From assembly GCF_030696805.1 (NCBI RefSeq), contig NZ_JAUYRO010000012.1, positions 1 through 64,000 on the forward strand: a stretch of 64,000 nucleotides of DNA, written 5' to 3'. This DNA is from Methyloversatilis sp. (GTDB lineage: Bacteria > Pseudomonadota > Gammaproteobacteria > Burkholderiales > Rhodocyclaceae). Each line of letters opens with the position of its first letter. The first letter of the stretch is position 1. The notes beneath the pieces were generated by a model. That model was not told the origin of the DNA, searched no databases, and saw only the letters and a program-made list of their open reading frames with translations. Of the stretch, positions 26,539 through 36,417 are shown in pieces. The position numbers and the translations under genes were made by a program.

Positions 26539-27000
26539 TCAATGAGGGGCGCGCGGCTCGTCTTCGTCGGACAGCAGCTCCTCGAGGACAAGGGTGTCGG
26601 TGGTCGCCTGCTGGTTCCAGAGCACCATCAGCACGATCACCTTGAGCTGACTCAGCGACACCTCGTCATCCTCCAGCGCCAACGCACGCTCGACCACGAT
26701 TTCTCGGGTCAGGGCGTTGATCGCACCGGCATCTTCGAGGAATGAAAGGAAGCCGCGGCATTCAGTGTCGAGCCGCGATTGCTCCACTGCCGAGTACAGC
26801 CGGATGGACCGGCTTTCTTCGGCAATCTTCGGCTTGTCGGCGCCACCGGCGCTTTCAAGACCGGACAGCCAGCCCATCGCCTCTTCGATTTCGTCCTGCT
26901 CGAAACCGGCAGCCGTAAGCTTGCGCGCGAGCTGATTGGGCTCGGGATAACTGTCCAGATGCGCGTAAGTTTCGAAAAGATAGACCAGAACGTCGATCAT
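26539..27000 (-). CDS. smg: Smg family protein
   Basis: 153 residues starting MIDVLVYLFETYAHLD, the typical Smg N-terminus. It is acidic and helical (GFEQDEIEEAMGWLSGLE). Smg proteins are encoded next to dprA and a type IA topoisomerase in many beta- and gammaproteobacteria; their function is not established. It lies 78 bp after dprA and 148 bp before topB. Confidence 0.93.
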   Translation of the reverse strand: MIDVLVYLFETYAHLDSYPEPNQLARKLTAAGFEQDEIEEAMGWLSGLESAGGADKPKIAEESRSIRLYSAVEQSRLDTECRGFLSFLEDAGAINALTREIVVERALALEDDEVSLSQLKVIVLMVLWNQQATTDTLVLEELLSDEDEPRAPH

Positions 27001-27078
27001 GATTCGGCTCCGCGCGTGCCGGTTGGCGGCAAAGCCCACCGGCGGTTTGTCACCCGGCTCGGGTGTATCCGAACCGTA

Positions 27079-28182
27079 TCACCTGATGCGCTGGAATCGC
27101 CCGTCGGGCAGCAGCGCCACCCGCCTTTCGAGTTCCAGCGAAAACAGCATGGCGGAGAGGGTGTCTGCCGTCAAGCCGGTATGTTGCGCGAGCAGATCGA
27201 TTCCGACCGGATCGAAGCCCATTGCATCGAGCAGTGCCGATGTGTCGTCAGCGACCGGTGCCGCGTGGGCGGCGTCGACCGGTGGGGGCTCTGGCTGCAG
27301 CTCGGACAGGATGTCGCGCGCGTCGTCCACCAGTTTCGCACCCTGGCGGATCAGCTGGTGGCAGCCCTTGGACAGCGGCGAATGGATGGACCCCGGGATC
27401 GCAAACACCTCGCGCCCCTGGTCGCCGGCCAGACGGGCGGTGATGAGCGTGCCGCTGCGTGCTGCCGCCTCGACCACCAGCACACCGCGTGACAGGCCGG
27501 AAATGATGCGGTTGCGGCGCGGAAAGTTCTCGCGGAGCGCCGGCGTGCCGAGCGGGAATTCGCTGACCACGGCGCCGTGCGCGGCCACGCGGCGCGCAAG
27601 GTCCTGATTGCGCGGCGGGTAGATGCGGTCGGCGCCGGTGCCGATCACCGCAATGGTCGAACCCGGACCGTCGAGCGCGCCGTTGTGGGCGGCGGCGTCG
27701 CAGCCCAGCGCGAGGCCGCTGACGATGGTCAGACCGCCGCGCGACAGCTCGCGCGCAAATTGTTCGGCGGTCTGCGCGCCTTGCGCGGTGGCGTTGCGCG
27801 CCCCGACGATGGCCAGCGCGCGCCGGTTCAGCAGCTCGACGCGGCCTTTCACATACAGCAACGTCGGCGGGTCGGCAATTTCGAGCAGCGCTTGCGGATA
27901 CGCGGCATCTGCCAGCGTCACGAGGTGATTGCCGGGCAGCTTCGCCCAGTCGAGCGTGTGGGCGATCGCTGCATCATCATCGAAGGCGGCCAGCAGGCGG
28001 GCCGCCTTGTCGCCGACCGCCGCCGCGATCGCCGGGCCGGACGCCGCAAACACCCGCTCGGGCGGACCGAATGCCGACAGCAGTCGGCGTTGTGCCTCCA
28101 GCCCGAGTCCGCGAGTCAGCGTGAGCCGCAGCCAGGCTGCGAGCGAAGCATCGGATACGGGCGCCACCGGCGACCGCGCCAT
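27079..28182 (-). CDS. dprA: DNA processing protein DprA
   Basis: 367 residues: an N-terminal SAM-like region, the extended Rossmann fold (about 80-295) with AIVGARNAT, IVSGLALGCDAAAH, GTGADRIYPPRN and SEFPLGTPALRENFPRRNRIISGLS, and a C-terminal winged-helix DML1-like domain (about 310-367). DprA loads RecA on single-stranded DNA during natural transformation. It starts 14 bp after the LysM gene. Confidence 0.95.
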   Translation of the reverse strand: MARSPVAPVSDASLAAWLRLTLTRGLGLEAQRRLLSAFGPPERVFAASGPAIAAAVGDKAARLLAAFDDDAAIAHTLDWAKLPGNHLVTLADAAYPQALLEIADPPTLLYVKGRVELLNRRALAIVGARNATAQGAQTAEQFARELSRGGLTIVSGLALGCDAAAHNGALDGPGSTIAVIGTGADRIYPPRNQDLARRVAAHGAVVSEFPLGTPALRENFPRRNRIISGLSRGVLVVEAAARSGTLITARLAGDQGREVFAIPGSIHSPLSKGCHQLIRQGAKLVDDARDILSELQPEPPPVDAAHAAPVADDTSALLDAMGFDPVGIDLLAQHTGLTADTLSAMLFSLELERRVALLPDGRFQRIR

Positions 28183-28196
28183 CGAGCCGTCGGCGT

Positions 28197-29216
28197 TCAG
28201 GGCTTGCGGACGCGGTCGCCGACGGTGATCGGGCGCTTGGCATCCATCACCAGCGCGTAGGAAATGGTATCGAACACCCGGAACACGAACACGACGCCCG
28301 AACGTTCGTCCGGCATCTGGAAGGTGTTGATCTGCTGGTCGCGGCGTTCGGTGATCTTCTTGCCGGCGACGAAGGCGGCGAACACGTGGCCGACCTCCAC
28401 ACCATCGTTCGCGCCGCGGTTCAGCAGCACGACGTTGTGACGCCCGGCCGACGCTACGCCACCGACGATGCGTGCCACGCTGCCTTCGATGTCCTGCTCG
28501 GGGGCACGCGGCACGTAGGCGACCAGTTCAGCCGGTGGCGCCGGCATCAGCCGGTCGCCCTTGCCCATTTCGAACTGCGCTTTCTCGACTTCGAAAGTCG
28601 CCGGGTCGCCTTCGCGCGTCAGCCGCGCATCACCGAGGTATTCGGCTTCGAAGCCCAGCACGGCCTTGGTCTCCGGATCGCGGATCGGGGCAGCCGGTCG
28701 ATAGACATGCCACAGCGACTGGTTGTCGGTCACGCCGGTCACGTAGGCCACATCGCCTGCACTGAGGTACACACGGCCTTCCTGCGTGCCGACGATGCGC
28801 GGCGCCGTTTCGTTGAAACTGGCTTCGACCGCAATTGGCCTGGTCAGGAAGGGTTCGATGGCCTTGTGCGGAATCGAGGCAATCGGCTCGGGCACCGCTT
28901 CTTCGTAGGTCCTGGGCGAAAGCTTGAGCGGCTGACCGACGCGCAGGCGAGGCGAGCCGTTGAAATCTTCCAGATAGACGATCTGCCCGGGGTAGATCAG
29001 GTGCGGGTTGCGGATCTGTTCGCGATTCATCCGCCAGACTTCGGGCCAGCGCCACGGCTCCTTCAGGAACAGGCCGGCAATGCCCCACAGCGTGTCGCCC
29101 GGCTTGACGACATGGCGGTCAGGCGCGTTGCTGGCCATTGCGGGCGCACGGTCTGACTGGGCGAAGGCGGTCGCGCTTGAAAGGGCGACCAGCAGGGAGC
29201 ATATAATCTTGCGCAT
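28197..29216 (-). CDS. Exported LysM domain protein
   Basis: 339 residues: signal peptide (MRKIICSLLVALSSATAFA), one LysM domain at about 34-82 (HVVKPGDTLWGIAGLFLKEPWRWPEVW, NPHLIYPGQ), then a long C-terminal region without a named domain but conserved beside dprA in betaproteobacteria. LysM binds peptidoglycan, so the protein is probably periplasmic and wall-associated. First gene of the leftward lysM-dprA-smg-topB unit, divergent from def. Confidence 0.88.
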   Translation of the reverse strand: MRKIICSLLVALSSATAFAQSDRAPAMASNAPDRHVVKPGDTLWGIAGLFLKEPWRWPEVWRMNREQIRNPHLIYPGQIVYLEDFNGSPRLRVGQPLKLSPRTYEEAVPEPIASIPHKAIEPFLTRPIAVEASFNETAPRIVGTQEGRVYLSAGDVAYVTGVTDNQSLWHVYRPAAPIRDPETKAVLGFEAEYLGDARLTREGDPATFEVEKAQFEMGKGDRLMPAPPAELVAYVPRAPEQDIEGSVARIVGGVASAGRHNVVLLNRGANDGVEVGHVFAAFVAGKKITERRDQQINTFQMPDERSGVVFVFRVFDTISYALVMDAKRPITVGDRVRKP

Positions 29217-29545
29217 GTTGTGGCCTCGCACTGGCGGATGCCGGTAGCACAACGGTTACGGACGGATGGTCGCCGCGTTTCGTGTTGCACCGCCGGAACC
29301 CGGCCGGGGGTTTGCCTCTCGATATTGGTTCAAGCGTTTGCTACGGCAGCGTGCGCGGCGACTTGAGCGATGCTCGTCCTGGTTCCGCCGCCGGAAATCA
29401 TGGGTTGCATCATGGATTGCGGCGCGCGTTGCATGACGGCAGACAAGGCTCAGGCCATCGGCATGCATCAGTGTAGCAAGCTGCTTCAACTAATGACAGT
29501 CTGCATGAAAATTCACTGCTAATCCATTAAATCAGCACGACTTTT
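29217..29545. other. Divergent intergenic region between lysM and def
   Basis: 329 bp containing the promoters of two divergent conserved units. The last 60 bp before def are noticeably AT-rich (for example GAAAATTCACTGCTAATCC and CCATTAAATC), as expected for a promoter. No clear -35/-10 pair, operator, RNA gene or coding frame was recognised. def itself has no strong Shine-Dalgarno sequence (ACGACTTTTATG). Confidence 0.5.
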
Positions 29546-30049
29546 ATGGCACTACTCCCGATACTGAAGTTTCCCGATCCCCGTCTGCGCAAGAAGGCGT
29601 CGCCGGTTCAGGGGGTCGATGAAAGCACCCGCAGACTGGCCGCCGACATGGCGGAAACGATGTACGCCGCACCCGGAATCGGACTGGCCGCGACCCAGGT
29701 CGATGTGCACAGGCAGGTCATCGTGATCGATATCAGCGAGGACAAGACCGGGCTGATCACGCTGATCAACCCGCGCATCGTCGAGCGCGACGGCGAGCAG
29801 GTGTATGAGGAAGGCTGTCTGTCGGTGCCCGGCATCTACGAAAAGGTGACGCGTTCGGAGCACATCCGGGTGATCACGCTGTCGCTCGACGGCGTCGAGC
29901 ACGAAATAGAGGCACACGGCTTGCTGGCTGTGTGCATCCAGCACGAAATGGATCACCTGCAGGGCAAGGTGTTCGTCGATCATCTGTCGCAACTGAAGCA
30001 GACCCGCATCAAGAACCGCATCGCGAAGCAGGCCCGCGAAAGCGCCTGA
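29546..30049 (+). CDS. def: Peptide deformylase
   Basis: 167 residues with all three active-site motifs: GIGLAATQ (44-51), EGCLSVP (Cys91 metal ligand) and QHEMDH (His133, His137, Glu134). It removes the formyl group from nascent N-terminal methionine. The stop codon shares one base with the fmt start, so the two formyl-handling genes are coupled. Confidence 0.97.
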   Translation: MALLPILKFPDPRLRKKASPVQGVDESTRRLAADMAETMYAAPGIGLAATQVDVHRQVIVIDISEDKTGLITLINPRIVERDGEQVYEEGCLSVPGIYEKVTRSEHIRVITLSLDGVEHEIEAHGLLAVCIQHEMDHLQGKVFVDHLSQLKQTRIKNRIAKQARESA

Positions 30050-31008
30050 TGTCCTCATTCACTCCCACGGCCCGGCCGCGCATCGCGTTTGCCGGCACAC
30101 CGGCATTTGCCGCCCGTGCGCTCGACGCACTGATCGGTTTCGACTGCGACATCCCGCTCGTGCTGACCCAGCCTGACCGGCCGGCCGGCCGCGGCATGAA
30201 GCTCACGGCCAGCCCGGTGAAGGCACGCGCTCTGGCACACGGCCTGACGGTGGCCCAGCCCGATACGCTGAAAACCCCGGAACTGCGCGCGCCGCTGGCG
30301 GAGGCTGCGCCCGACCTGCTGGTGGTCGTCGCTTATGGCCTGCTGCTGCCGCGCGCGGTACTCGACATTCCGCGCCTCGGCTGCATCAACATCCATGCGT
30401 CACTGCTGCCGCGCTGGCGCGGCGCCGCGCCGATACAGCGCGCCATCGAAGCGGGCGACGCCCGGACCGGCATCACGTTGATGCAGATGGACATCGGCCT
30501 CGATACCGGCCCGATGCTGGCCGAATGCGCGGTCGACATCACGGGCATCGACAGCGCTGCCTCGCTGCACGACCGGCTGGCCGAAGCCGGCGCGCGGCTG
30601 CTGATCGATACCCTGCCCGACCTGCTCGCCGGCCGCGTCACGCCGCGCGCGCAGCCGGAGGCGGGCGCCTGCTATGCCGCCAAGATCAGCAAGGCCGAAG
30701 CGGCACTCGACTTTCGTCGTCCGGCGCCCGAGTTGGGCCGCCGGCTGCGCGCCTTCGATCCCTTTCCCGGCGGGCTGATGACGGTGGAGGGCACGCCGAT
30801 CAAGCTGTGGCGGGCCGAGGTGCTGGCCCAGCCGGGCGCACCCGGACTGATCAGCCGGGTCGATGATCACGGCGTGGTGATCGGCTGCGGCGAAGGTTCG
30901 CTGTGCGTCACCGAACTGCAGAAGGCCGGCGGTCGCCGGTTGCCGGTCGCCGAGTTCCTGCATGGGCATCCGCTTGCAGCAGGCCAGCAGGCAAAGCTGC
31001 CGGGCTGA
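30049..31008 (+). CDS. fmt: Methionyl-tRNA formyltransferase
   Basis: 319 residues. N-terminal formyltransferase domain with [11 protein letters not shown], the folate/catalytic block [16 protein letters not shown] and [13 protein letters not shown]-terminal OB-like domain from about 205 ([26 protein letters not shown]). It formylates initiator Met-tRNA. Starts inside the def stop codon. Confidence 0.97.
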   Translation: MSSFTPTARPRIAFAGTPAFAARALDALIGFDCDIPLVLTQPDRPAGRGMKLTASPVKARALAHGLTVAQPDTLKTPELRAPLAEAAPDLLVVVAYGLLLPRAVLDIPRLGCINIHASLLPRWRGAAPIQRAIEAGDARTGITLMQMDIGLDTGPMLAECAVDITGIDSAASLHDRLAEAGARLLIDTLPDLLAGRVTPRAQPEAGACYAAKISKAEAALDFRRPAPELGRRLRAFDPFPGGLMTVEGTPIKLWRAEVLAQPGAPGLISRVDDHGVVIGCGEGSLCVTELQKAGGRRLPVAEFLHGHPLAAGQQAKLPG

Positions 31009-31036
31009 GCGCTGACCGCCCCGCGTGCCGGGCACG

Positions 31037-31067
31037 CTTGAATTTTCCGCTGTGTGCGCAATCTATA
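31037..31067 (+). promoter_or_regulatory. Candidate heat-shock-like promoter of htpX
   Basis: CTTGAA at 31037-31042 resembles the sigma-32 -35 element. It is followed after about 16-19 bp by CAATCTAT/TCTATA (31059-31067). The -10 match is poor for sigma-32 and fair for sigma-70. HtpX is a stress gene in other bacteria, which makes the element plausible. Confidence 0.35.
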
Positions 31068-31099
31068 TGGCGTCCGATTTTCACTGACGGGAATGCACA

Positions 31100-31948
31100 A
31101 TGTTTGGCAACTGGCTGAAAACGTCGATCCTGATGGCCGGCATCGTCGCGCTGTTCGGCGTCGTCGGCGCGGCCATCGGCGGGCAGCAGGGCATGCTGCT
31201 GGCGCTGCTGTTAGGCGGCGCAATGAATGTGTGGGCGTACTGGTTTTCCGACAAGATGGTGCTGCGCATGTACAACGCGCGCGAAGTCGACGCCGCCTCG
31301 TCGCCCTATCTGTACAACATGGTGGCCGAACTGGCGCAGCGGGCCGGACTGCCGATGCCGCGCGTCTACCTCATCGACGAAGCGCAACCGAATGCCTTCG
31401 CCACCGGCCGCAACCCGGAGAACGCGGCCGTGGCGGCGACCACCGGCATCGTCCGCATGCTCTCCGCGCGCGAACTGCGCGGCGTGATGGCGCACGAACT
31501 GGCGCACGTGAAGAACCGTGACATCCTGATCTCGACCATTTCGGCCACGGTGTCCGGCGCGATTTCGGCGCTGGCGCAGTTCGGCATGCTGTTTGGCGGC
31601 AACCGCGACGCGGAAGGCCGCCCGGCCAATCCGGTGGTCGGCATCATTGTTGCCCTGCTGGCGCCGATTGCTGCCATGCTGATCCAGATGGCGATCTCGC
31701 GCACACGCGAGTTCGGGGCCGACCGGGGTGGTGCGGAAATATCGGATGATCCGCATGCATTGGCCGACGCCCTCACTAAAATAGACGCTTACGCGCGGGG
31801 TATTCCCATGGCGACTGCCGAAGCGCACCCGGAGACCGGCCAGATGATGATCATGAATCCCCTTTCGGGCGGCGGCCTGCGCGGCCTGTTCAGCACGCAC
31901 CCCGCAACGGCGGAGCGCGTGGCCCGCCTGCTCGCGCTGGCCCGCTGA
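31100..31948 (+). CDS. htpX: Membrane zinc protease HtpX
   Basis: 282 residues: two N-terminal transmembrane helices, the zinc motif HELAH at 132-136, two further hydrophobic helices, and the distal glutamate in [10 protein letters not shown]. The C-terminal [13 protein letters not shown] is conserved. HtpX degrades misfolded inner-membrane proteins together with FtsH. It lies 91 bp after fmt with its own candidate promoter, and 1 bp before the DUF2237 gene. Confidence 0.96.
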   Translation: MFGNWLKTSILMAGIVALFGVVGAAIGGQQGMLLALLLGGAMNVWAYWFSDKMVLRMYNAREVDAASSPYLYNMVAELAQRAGLPMPRVYLIDEAQPNAFATGRNPENAAVAATTGIVRMLSARELRGVMAHELAHVKNRDILISTISATVSGAISALAQFGMLFGGNRDAEGRPANPVVGIIVALLAPIAAMLIQMAISRTREFGADRGGAEISDDPHALADALTKIDAYARGIPMATAEAHPETGQMMIMNPLSGGGLRGLFSTHPATAERVARLLALAR

Positions 31949-31949
31949 C

Positions 31950-32339
31950 ATGGATCGCGACTGGCGCCCTGACGGCAATGCCCGCAACGTGATTGGCGGG
32001 CCGCTCGAGCCCTGTTCGTTCAAGCCGCTGACCGGTTTTTTCCGCGACGGCTGCTGCAACTCCGACGACAACGATTTCGGCTCGCACACCGTGTGCGCGG
32101 TACTGACCGACGACTTCCTCGTGTTTTCCCGCGCGCGCGGCAACGACCTGTCGACGCCGCGCCCGGAATACGATTTTCCCGGGCTGCGGGCCGGCGACCG
32201 CTGGTGCCTGTGCGCCGCACGCTGGCGCGAAGCCTTTGACGCCGGGCAGGCACCGCAGGTGATTCTGGTCGCCACGCACGAGGCTGCGTTGCGTTACGTT
32301 CCGATCGAAGCGCTGCGCCAGCACGCCTGGACGGGTTGA
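31950..32339 (+). CDS. DUF2237 family protein
   Basis: 129 residues with the DUF2237 pattern: NVIGGPLEPCSFKPLTGFFRDGCC, HTVCAVLTDDFLVFSRARGNDLSTPRPEYDFPGL and DRWCLCAARW. Conserved cysteines suggest a metal site or disulfide. Function unknown. It starts 1 bp after htpX and is probably co-transcribed. Confidence 0.88.
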   Translation: MDRDWRPDGNARNVIGGPLEPCSFKPLTGFFRDGCCNSDDNDFGSHTVCAVLTDDFLVFSRARGNDLSTPRPEYDFPGLRAGDRWCLCAARWREAFDAGQAPQVILVATHEAALRYVPIEALRQHAWTG

Positions 32340-32364
32340 TCATCCGGTTCACCCCCGATCCGGA

Positions 32365-32380
32365 CCCGCTCCGGAGCGGG
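32365..32380. repeat. Perfect palindrome upstream of rsmB
   Basis: CCCGCTCCGGAGCGGG is a perfect 16-bp palindrome, 31 bp before the rsmB start. It could be an operator or a small hairpin; no T-tract follows. Confidence 0.4.
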
Positions 32381-32411
32381 CCATGACTCGCCTACTGCCG
32401 GTGTACACACC

Positions 32412-33719
32412 TTGAATTCCGTTTCTTCCGCCGGCCAGCCGGTGGCCGCTGATTCGCTGGCGGCGGCCCTGCTTGGCGCAGCCCACGCCGTGGCTGCCGT
32501 GCTCAAGGGTGATGCACTGGACGACGCGTTCAGCCGCACGCCCGACGCACTGTCGACCAATACCGCCGCCGTGCGCGACCTGGCCTACCAGTGCCTGCGC
32601 GCGCACGCCGCGATCGAGGCCCGGCTCGCTGTGCTGGTGCCCAAGCCGTTGCGCGAGCTCGATCGGCGTGCATTGCTGCTGGTCGCGCTGTGCCGTCTCG
32701 ACGCGCGACCCGACAGTGCGCACACCACGGTCAGCCAGGCGGTCGACGCGGCGCGCACGCTCGGCGGTGACCGCTTCGGCGGGCTGATGAATGCGGTGCT
32801 GCGCAGCGCGCAGCGGCGCGGCGACGAACTCGATGCCGCTGTTTCCGGTGACGATGCAGCACGCCTGCAGCATCCGCGCTGGTGGCTTGACCGGCTGCGC
32901 CGCGATCACCCGAATCACTGGCAGGACATCGCACAGCAGGGCAACACCCATCCGCCGATGGCGCTGCGCGTCAATCTCCGGCGCGCCACCGTGGATGAGG
33001 TACAGGCCCGCCTGGCGGCTGAAGACATCGCGACCACCCGGCACGGCGACACGGGCCTGCTGCTTGAAAAGCCCTGCCCGGTCGCCCGCTTGCCGGGCTT
33101 TGCCGAAGGCTTGATGTCGGTGCAGGACCTCGGTGCCCAGCGCGCCGCCGGCCTGCTCGACGTGCGTGCCGGTCAGCGCGTGCTCGATGCCTGCGCGGCA
33201 CCCGGCGGCAAGGCGTCGCACATGCTGGAATGCACCGATATCGAACTGCTGGCGCTCGACCACAGCGCGCCGCGCGCGCAGCGCATCAGTGAGAACTTCG
33301 CACGCCTCGGGCTGGCCGGCCAGGTGCAGATCGGTGACGCCGCGGCGGTCGACACGTGGTGGGACGGCCGTCCGTTCGACCGTATCCTGGCGGACGTACC
33401 GTGCAGCGCGTCCGGTGTCGTGCGGCGGCACCCGGACGCGAAGTGGTTGCGCCGGCCGGACGACATTGCCCGTTTCGCCAAGCAGCAGCGCGCCATCCTG
33501 GACAGCCTTTGGCGCGTGCTGGCGCCCGGTGGTAAATTGCTTTACGCCACCTGTTCGGTCTTCCGCGCGGAAAACCACAAGCAGGTCGCGGCCTTCGTGA
33601 CCCGCCATGCCGACTGCCAACGCCTGAGCCCATGCGGCGCATTCGATCTGCAACTGCTGCCCGACACCGAGCATGACGGGTTCTACTACGCCCTGCTGCA
33701 GAAAACCCCCGGTGGCTGA
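32412..33719 (+). CDS. rsmB: 16S rRNA m5C967 methyltransferase
   Basis: 435 residues from a TTG start. N-terminal NusB-like RNA-binding domain (about 12-150), then the SAM methyltransferase: LDACAAPGGKASHMLE (SAM loop), ILADVPCSASGVVRRHPDAKWLR with motif IV cysteine, and LLYATCSVFRAEN with the catalytic TCS cysteine. It methylates C967 of 16S rRNA. No Shine-Dalgarno sequence precedes the TTG, so the start is provisional (GTG codons lie downstream). First gene of rsmB-DUF4390-ntrY-ntrX. Confidence 0.94.
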   Translation: MNSVSSAGQPVAADSLAAALLGAAHAVAAVLKGDALDDAFSRTPDALSTNTAAVRDLAYQCLRAHAAIEARLAVLVPKPLRELDRRALLLVALCRLDARPDSAHTTVSQAVDAARTLGGDRFGGLMNAVLRSAQRRGDELDAAVSGDDAARLQHPRWWLDRLRRDHPNHWQDIAQQGNTHPPMALRVNLRRATVDEVQARLAAEDIATTRHGDTGLLLEKPCPVARLPGFAEGLMSVQDLGAQRAAGLLDVRAGQRVLDACAAPGGKASHMLECTDIELLALDHSAPRAQRISENFARLGLAGQVQIGDAAAVDTWWDGRPFDRILADVPCSASGVVRRHPDAKWLRRPDDIARFAKQQRAILDSLWRVLAPGGKLLYATCSVFRAENHKQVAAFVTRHADCQRLSPCGAFDLQLLPDTEHDGFYYALLQKTPGG

Positions 33720-34305
33720 ACGCCCCCCGCTCTGGCCCGGCGTCTGGCGCGTCGTCATGGCCTGGCTGCTGGCGGTCTGCCTGACGATGCCCGGCCACGT
33801 CGCGGCTGGCGTTGAAATGCGCGACGTGCGGCTCGATCACGGCGATGAGGGCTATCAGCTGTCCACCGACATCGGCGTCACGCTGTCGCCGCGGCTGGCT
33901 GAAGCGGTCACCCGCGGCGTCGCGCTCTACTTTGTCCTCGAGTTCGAAATCAGCCGGCCGCGCTGGTACTGGCTCGATGAAGACGTGGTCGAGCGCGCGC
34001 TGACCTATCGATTGAGCTATCACGCGCTGACACAGCAGTACCGTGTGTCCACCGGCGCGCTGCATCAGGGGTTCGATACGCTGGAAGAAGCCCTGAATCT
34101 GATCGGCCGGCTGCGCAGCTGGCCGGTGATCGATTCCGGGCGCCTGAAAGCCGGCGGCAGCTACGTCGCTGCGTTGCGCCTGCGGCTCGATGTGACCCAG
34201 CTGCCCAAACCGTTCCAGCTCAGCGCGATGAGCAACCGCGACTGGACGCTGGAATCCGAATGGCAGCGCTGGGGCTTCACCGCGCAGCAGGCGGTGCCGC
34301 GATGA
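33712..34305 (+). CDS. DUF4390 family exported protein
   Basis: 197 residues from a GTG that overlaps the rsmB stop by 8 bp; ATG 33757 would shorten the N-terminus by 15. One N-terminal hydrophobic segment (VVMAWLLAVCLTMPGHVAAG) is a signal or anchor. The remainder matches DUF4390 (LSTDIGVTLSPRLAEAVTRGVALYFVLEFEISRPRWYW, LSYHALTQQYRV). It is found almost always between rsmB and ntrY in betaproteobacteria. Its role is unknown; the context suggests a periplasmic partner of NtrY. Confidence 0.88.
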   Translation: MAERPPLWPGVWRVVMAWLLAVCLTMPGHVAAGVEMRDVRLDHGDEGYQLSTDIGVTLSPRLAEAVTRGVALYFVLEFEISRPRWYWLDEDVVERALTYRLSYHALTQQYRVSTGALHQGFDTLEEALNLIGRLRSWPVIDSGRLKAGGSYVAALRLRLDVTQLPKPFQLSAMSNRDWTLESEWQRWGFTAQQAVPR

Positions 34306-36404
34306 GAAATTTCATCTTCGCCAGCGCCGCCCTCAGTGGCGTACTGCTGCTGTTGCTGTCGCTGGCCAGCGAGAACACGGCGCTGTTCGCGCGCAGCTAC
34401 CCGCTGCTGCTCGGTCTGAATGTTGCCGTTGCGCTTGGTCTGCTCGGTCTGGTGACGTGGCTGGTGGCGCACCTGTTGCGCGAGCACCGCGCCGCAGTGT
34501 TCGGCTCGCGCCTGAAGCTGCGACTGTTCGCGGCGTTTGCCGCACTGGCGGTGGCGCCGGGCGCGCTGATCTACGTGCTGTCGGTGAATTTCGTGTCGCG
34601 TTCCGTTGATTCGTGGTTCAACGTGCGCATCGAACAGGCACTCGAAGGCGGTCTGATCCTCGGGCGCAACACGCTGGACTACCTGTCGGCCGACCTGCTG
34701 GACAAGGCCCGCACGATGGCGCGCGACCTGTCCGACACACCGCCGCTCAAGCGCAGCGCACGGCTCGACGTGCTGCGCGAACAGGCCGGTGTGGCCAGTG
34801 CAACGCTCATTTCGCCGCAGGGACAGGTGGTCACGACCAGCGCGGCAGCCACCCGGCTCGTGCCGGCGTTGCCGTCGCCGTCGCAGCTGCGGCAGGCGCG
34901 CCAGGGCATGGGCCTGACCACGGTGGACACCGACAGCAACGACGGCCTGACCGTGCGTGCGCTGGTATTCATCGGCGGCGCGACACTGGCGTCCGACGCT
35001 CCCGTGCTGCAGTTGCTGCAACCGCTGCCAGCCTCGCTCGCGCTGAACGCGGAAGCGGTGCAGAGCGCCTATCGCGACTATCAGGAACTGTCGCTGGCGC
35101 GCGCCGGGCTCAAGCGCATCTTCGCGCTGACGCTGACGCTGGCACTGCTGCTGGCGCTGCTGTCGGCCCTGGCCGTGGCCTTCGTGATCAGCCGGCGCAT
35201 GTCGGCACCGCTGTCCATCCTGGCGCGCGGAACCGACGCGGTGATGCAGGGCGACTTCAGCCCGATACCGGCGCTCGCCACGCGCGACGAGCTGGGCACG
35301 CTGACCCAGTCCTTCCGCCGCATGACCGAACAGCTCAACGATGCGCGCGCGCAGGCCGAACGCAGCCGCAGCGAAACCGAGGCGGCCCGCACCTACCTCG
35401 AAGGCGTGCTCGGCAACCTGTCGACCGGTGTGCTGGCGTTCAGCCCGTCCACCCGGCTGCGTGCCGCGAATCAGGGCGCACTGGCCATCCTGGATGACCG
35501 GCTCGAAGGCTGGGAAGACATTGCGCTGGCCCAGTGGCCGCGTCACCCGGAACTGCGCGACACCATCCTGGCGGCCATCGACGAGGGGCAGGAGTCGTGG
35601 AGCCGGCAGATCGACATCGCCGATCCGTTCGGCCCGGGCAAGACGCTGCTGCTGCGCGGCTCGCAGCTGCCGCAGGCCGGAGGCGGCGGTTTCGTCGTCG
35701 TGTTCGACAACATCACGCAGCTGATCGCAGCGCAGCGCAGCGCAGCCTGGGGTGAGGTGGCGCGCCGGTTGGCGCACGAGATCAAGAATCCGCTGACGCC
35801 GATCCAGCTGTCAGCCGAGCGGCTGCAGTTCAAGCTGTCGGACAAGCTCGACGAAGACGGCCAGCGCCTGCTGGCGCGCGCCACTTCGACCATCGTCGAT
35901 CAGGTCGAGGCGATGAAGAACATGGTCAATTCCTTCCGCGACTATGCGCGCCTGCCGCAGCCGGTGCTGACGCCGCTCGACCTGAACCGGCTGGTGGACG
36001 AGGTGCTCGGCCTGTACGAAACCTCGACGCCGCGCATCGAACGGCATCTTGCGGCCGACCTGCCGCACATCAGCGGCGATGCCGGCCAGCTGCGACAGGT
36101 CATCCACAACCTGCTGCAGAATGCGCAGGATGCATCGGCCGATGCCGGCGCACCGCAGATCAGCGTGCACACGCGCCGCCGCGGCAATCGCGTCGAACTG
36201 TCAGTGCGCGACAACGGCCACGGCTTTCCGGCCCAGGTGCTGGCGCGCGCGTTCGAACCCTATGTCACGTCGAAAGCACGTGGCACAGGCCTTGGGCTGG
36301 CCATCGTGAAGAAGATCGTGGATGAGCACGATGGTCGTATCGAAATCGAAAACATCGCGCCGCAAGGCGCTGAAATCCGCATAGCGCTGCCGCTGGCAGC
36401 CTGA
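34302..36404 (+). CDS. ntrY: Sensor histidine kinase NtrY
   Basis: 700 residues. Two or three N-terminal transmembrane helices (about 5-85), an extracytoplasmic region (about 100-260), another helix (RIFALTLTLALLLALLSALA), a HAMP domain, a PAS domain (about 360-470), the H box with His492 (WGEVARRLAHEIKNPLTPIQ), and the HATPase domain (NLLQNAQDA, DNGHGFP, GTGLGLAIVKK). With NtrX it responds to nitrogen or redox state. ATG overlaps the DUF4390 stop by 4 bp; ntrX follows 13 bp on. Confidence 0.95.
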   Translation: MRNFIFASAALSGVLLLLLSLASENTALFARSYPLLLGLNVAVALGLLGLVTWLVAHLLREHRAAVFGSRLKLRLFAAFAALAVAPGALIYVLSVNFVSRSVDSWFNVRIEQALEGGLILGRNTLDYLSADLLDKARTMARDLSDTPPLKRSARLDVLREQAGVASATLISPQGQVVTTSAAATRLVPALPSPSQLRQARQGMGLTTVDTDSNDGLTVRALVFIGGATLASDAPVLQLLQPLPASLALNAEAVQSAYRDYQELSLARAGLKRIFALTLTLALLLALLSALAVAFVISRRMSAPLSILARGTDAVMQGDFSPIPALATRDELGTLTQSFRRMTEQLNDARAQAERSRSETEAARTYLEGVLGNLSTGVLAFSPSTRLRAANQGALAILDDRLEGWEDIALAQWPRHPELRDTILAAIDEGQESWSRQIDIADPFGPGKTLLLRGSQLPQAGGGGFVVVFDNITQLIAAQRSAAWGEVARRLAHEIKNPLTPIQLSAERLQFKLSDKLDEDGQRLLARATSTIVDQVEAMKNMVNSFRDYARLPQPVLTPLDLNRLVDEVLGLYETSTPRIERHLAADLPHISGDAGQLRQVIHNLLQNAQDASADAGAPQISVHTRRRGNRVELSVRDNGHGFPAQVLARAFEPYVTSKARGTGLGLAIVKKIVDEHDGRIEIENIAPQGAEIRIALPLAA

Positions 36405-36417
36405 AAGTCAGGAAAAC

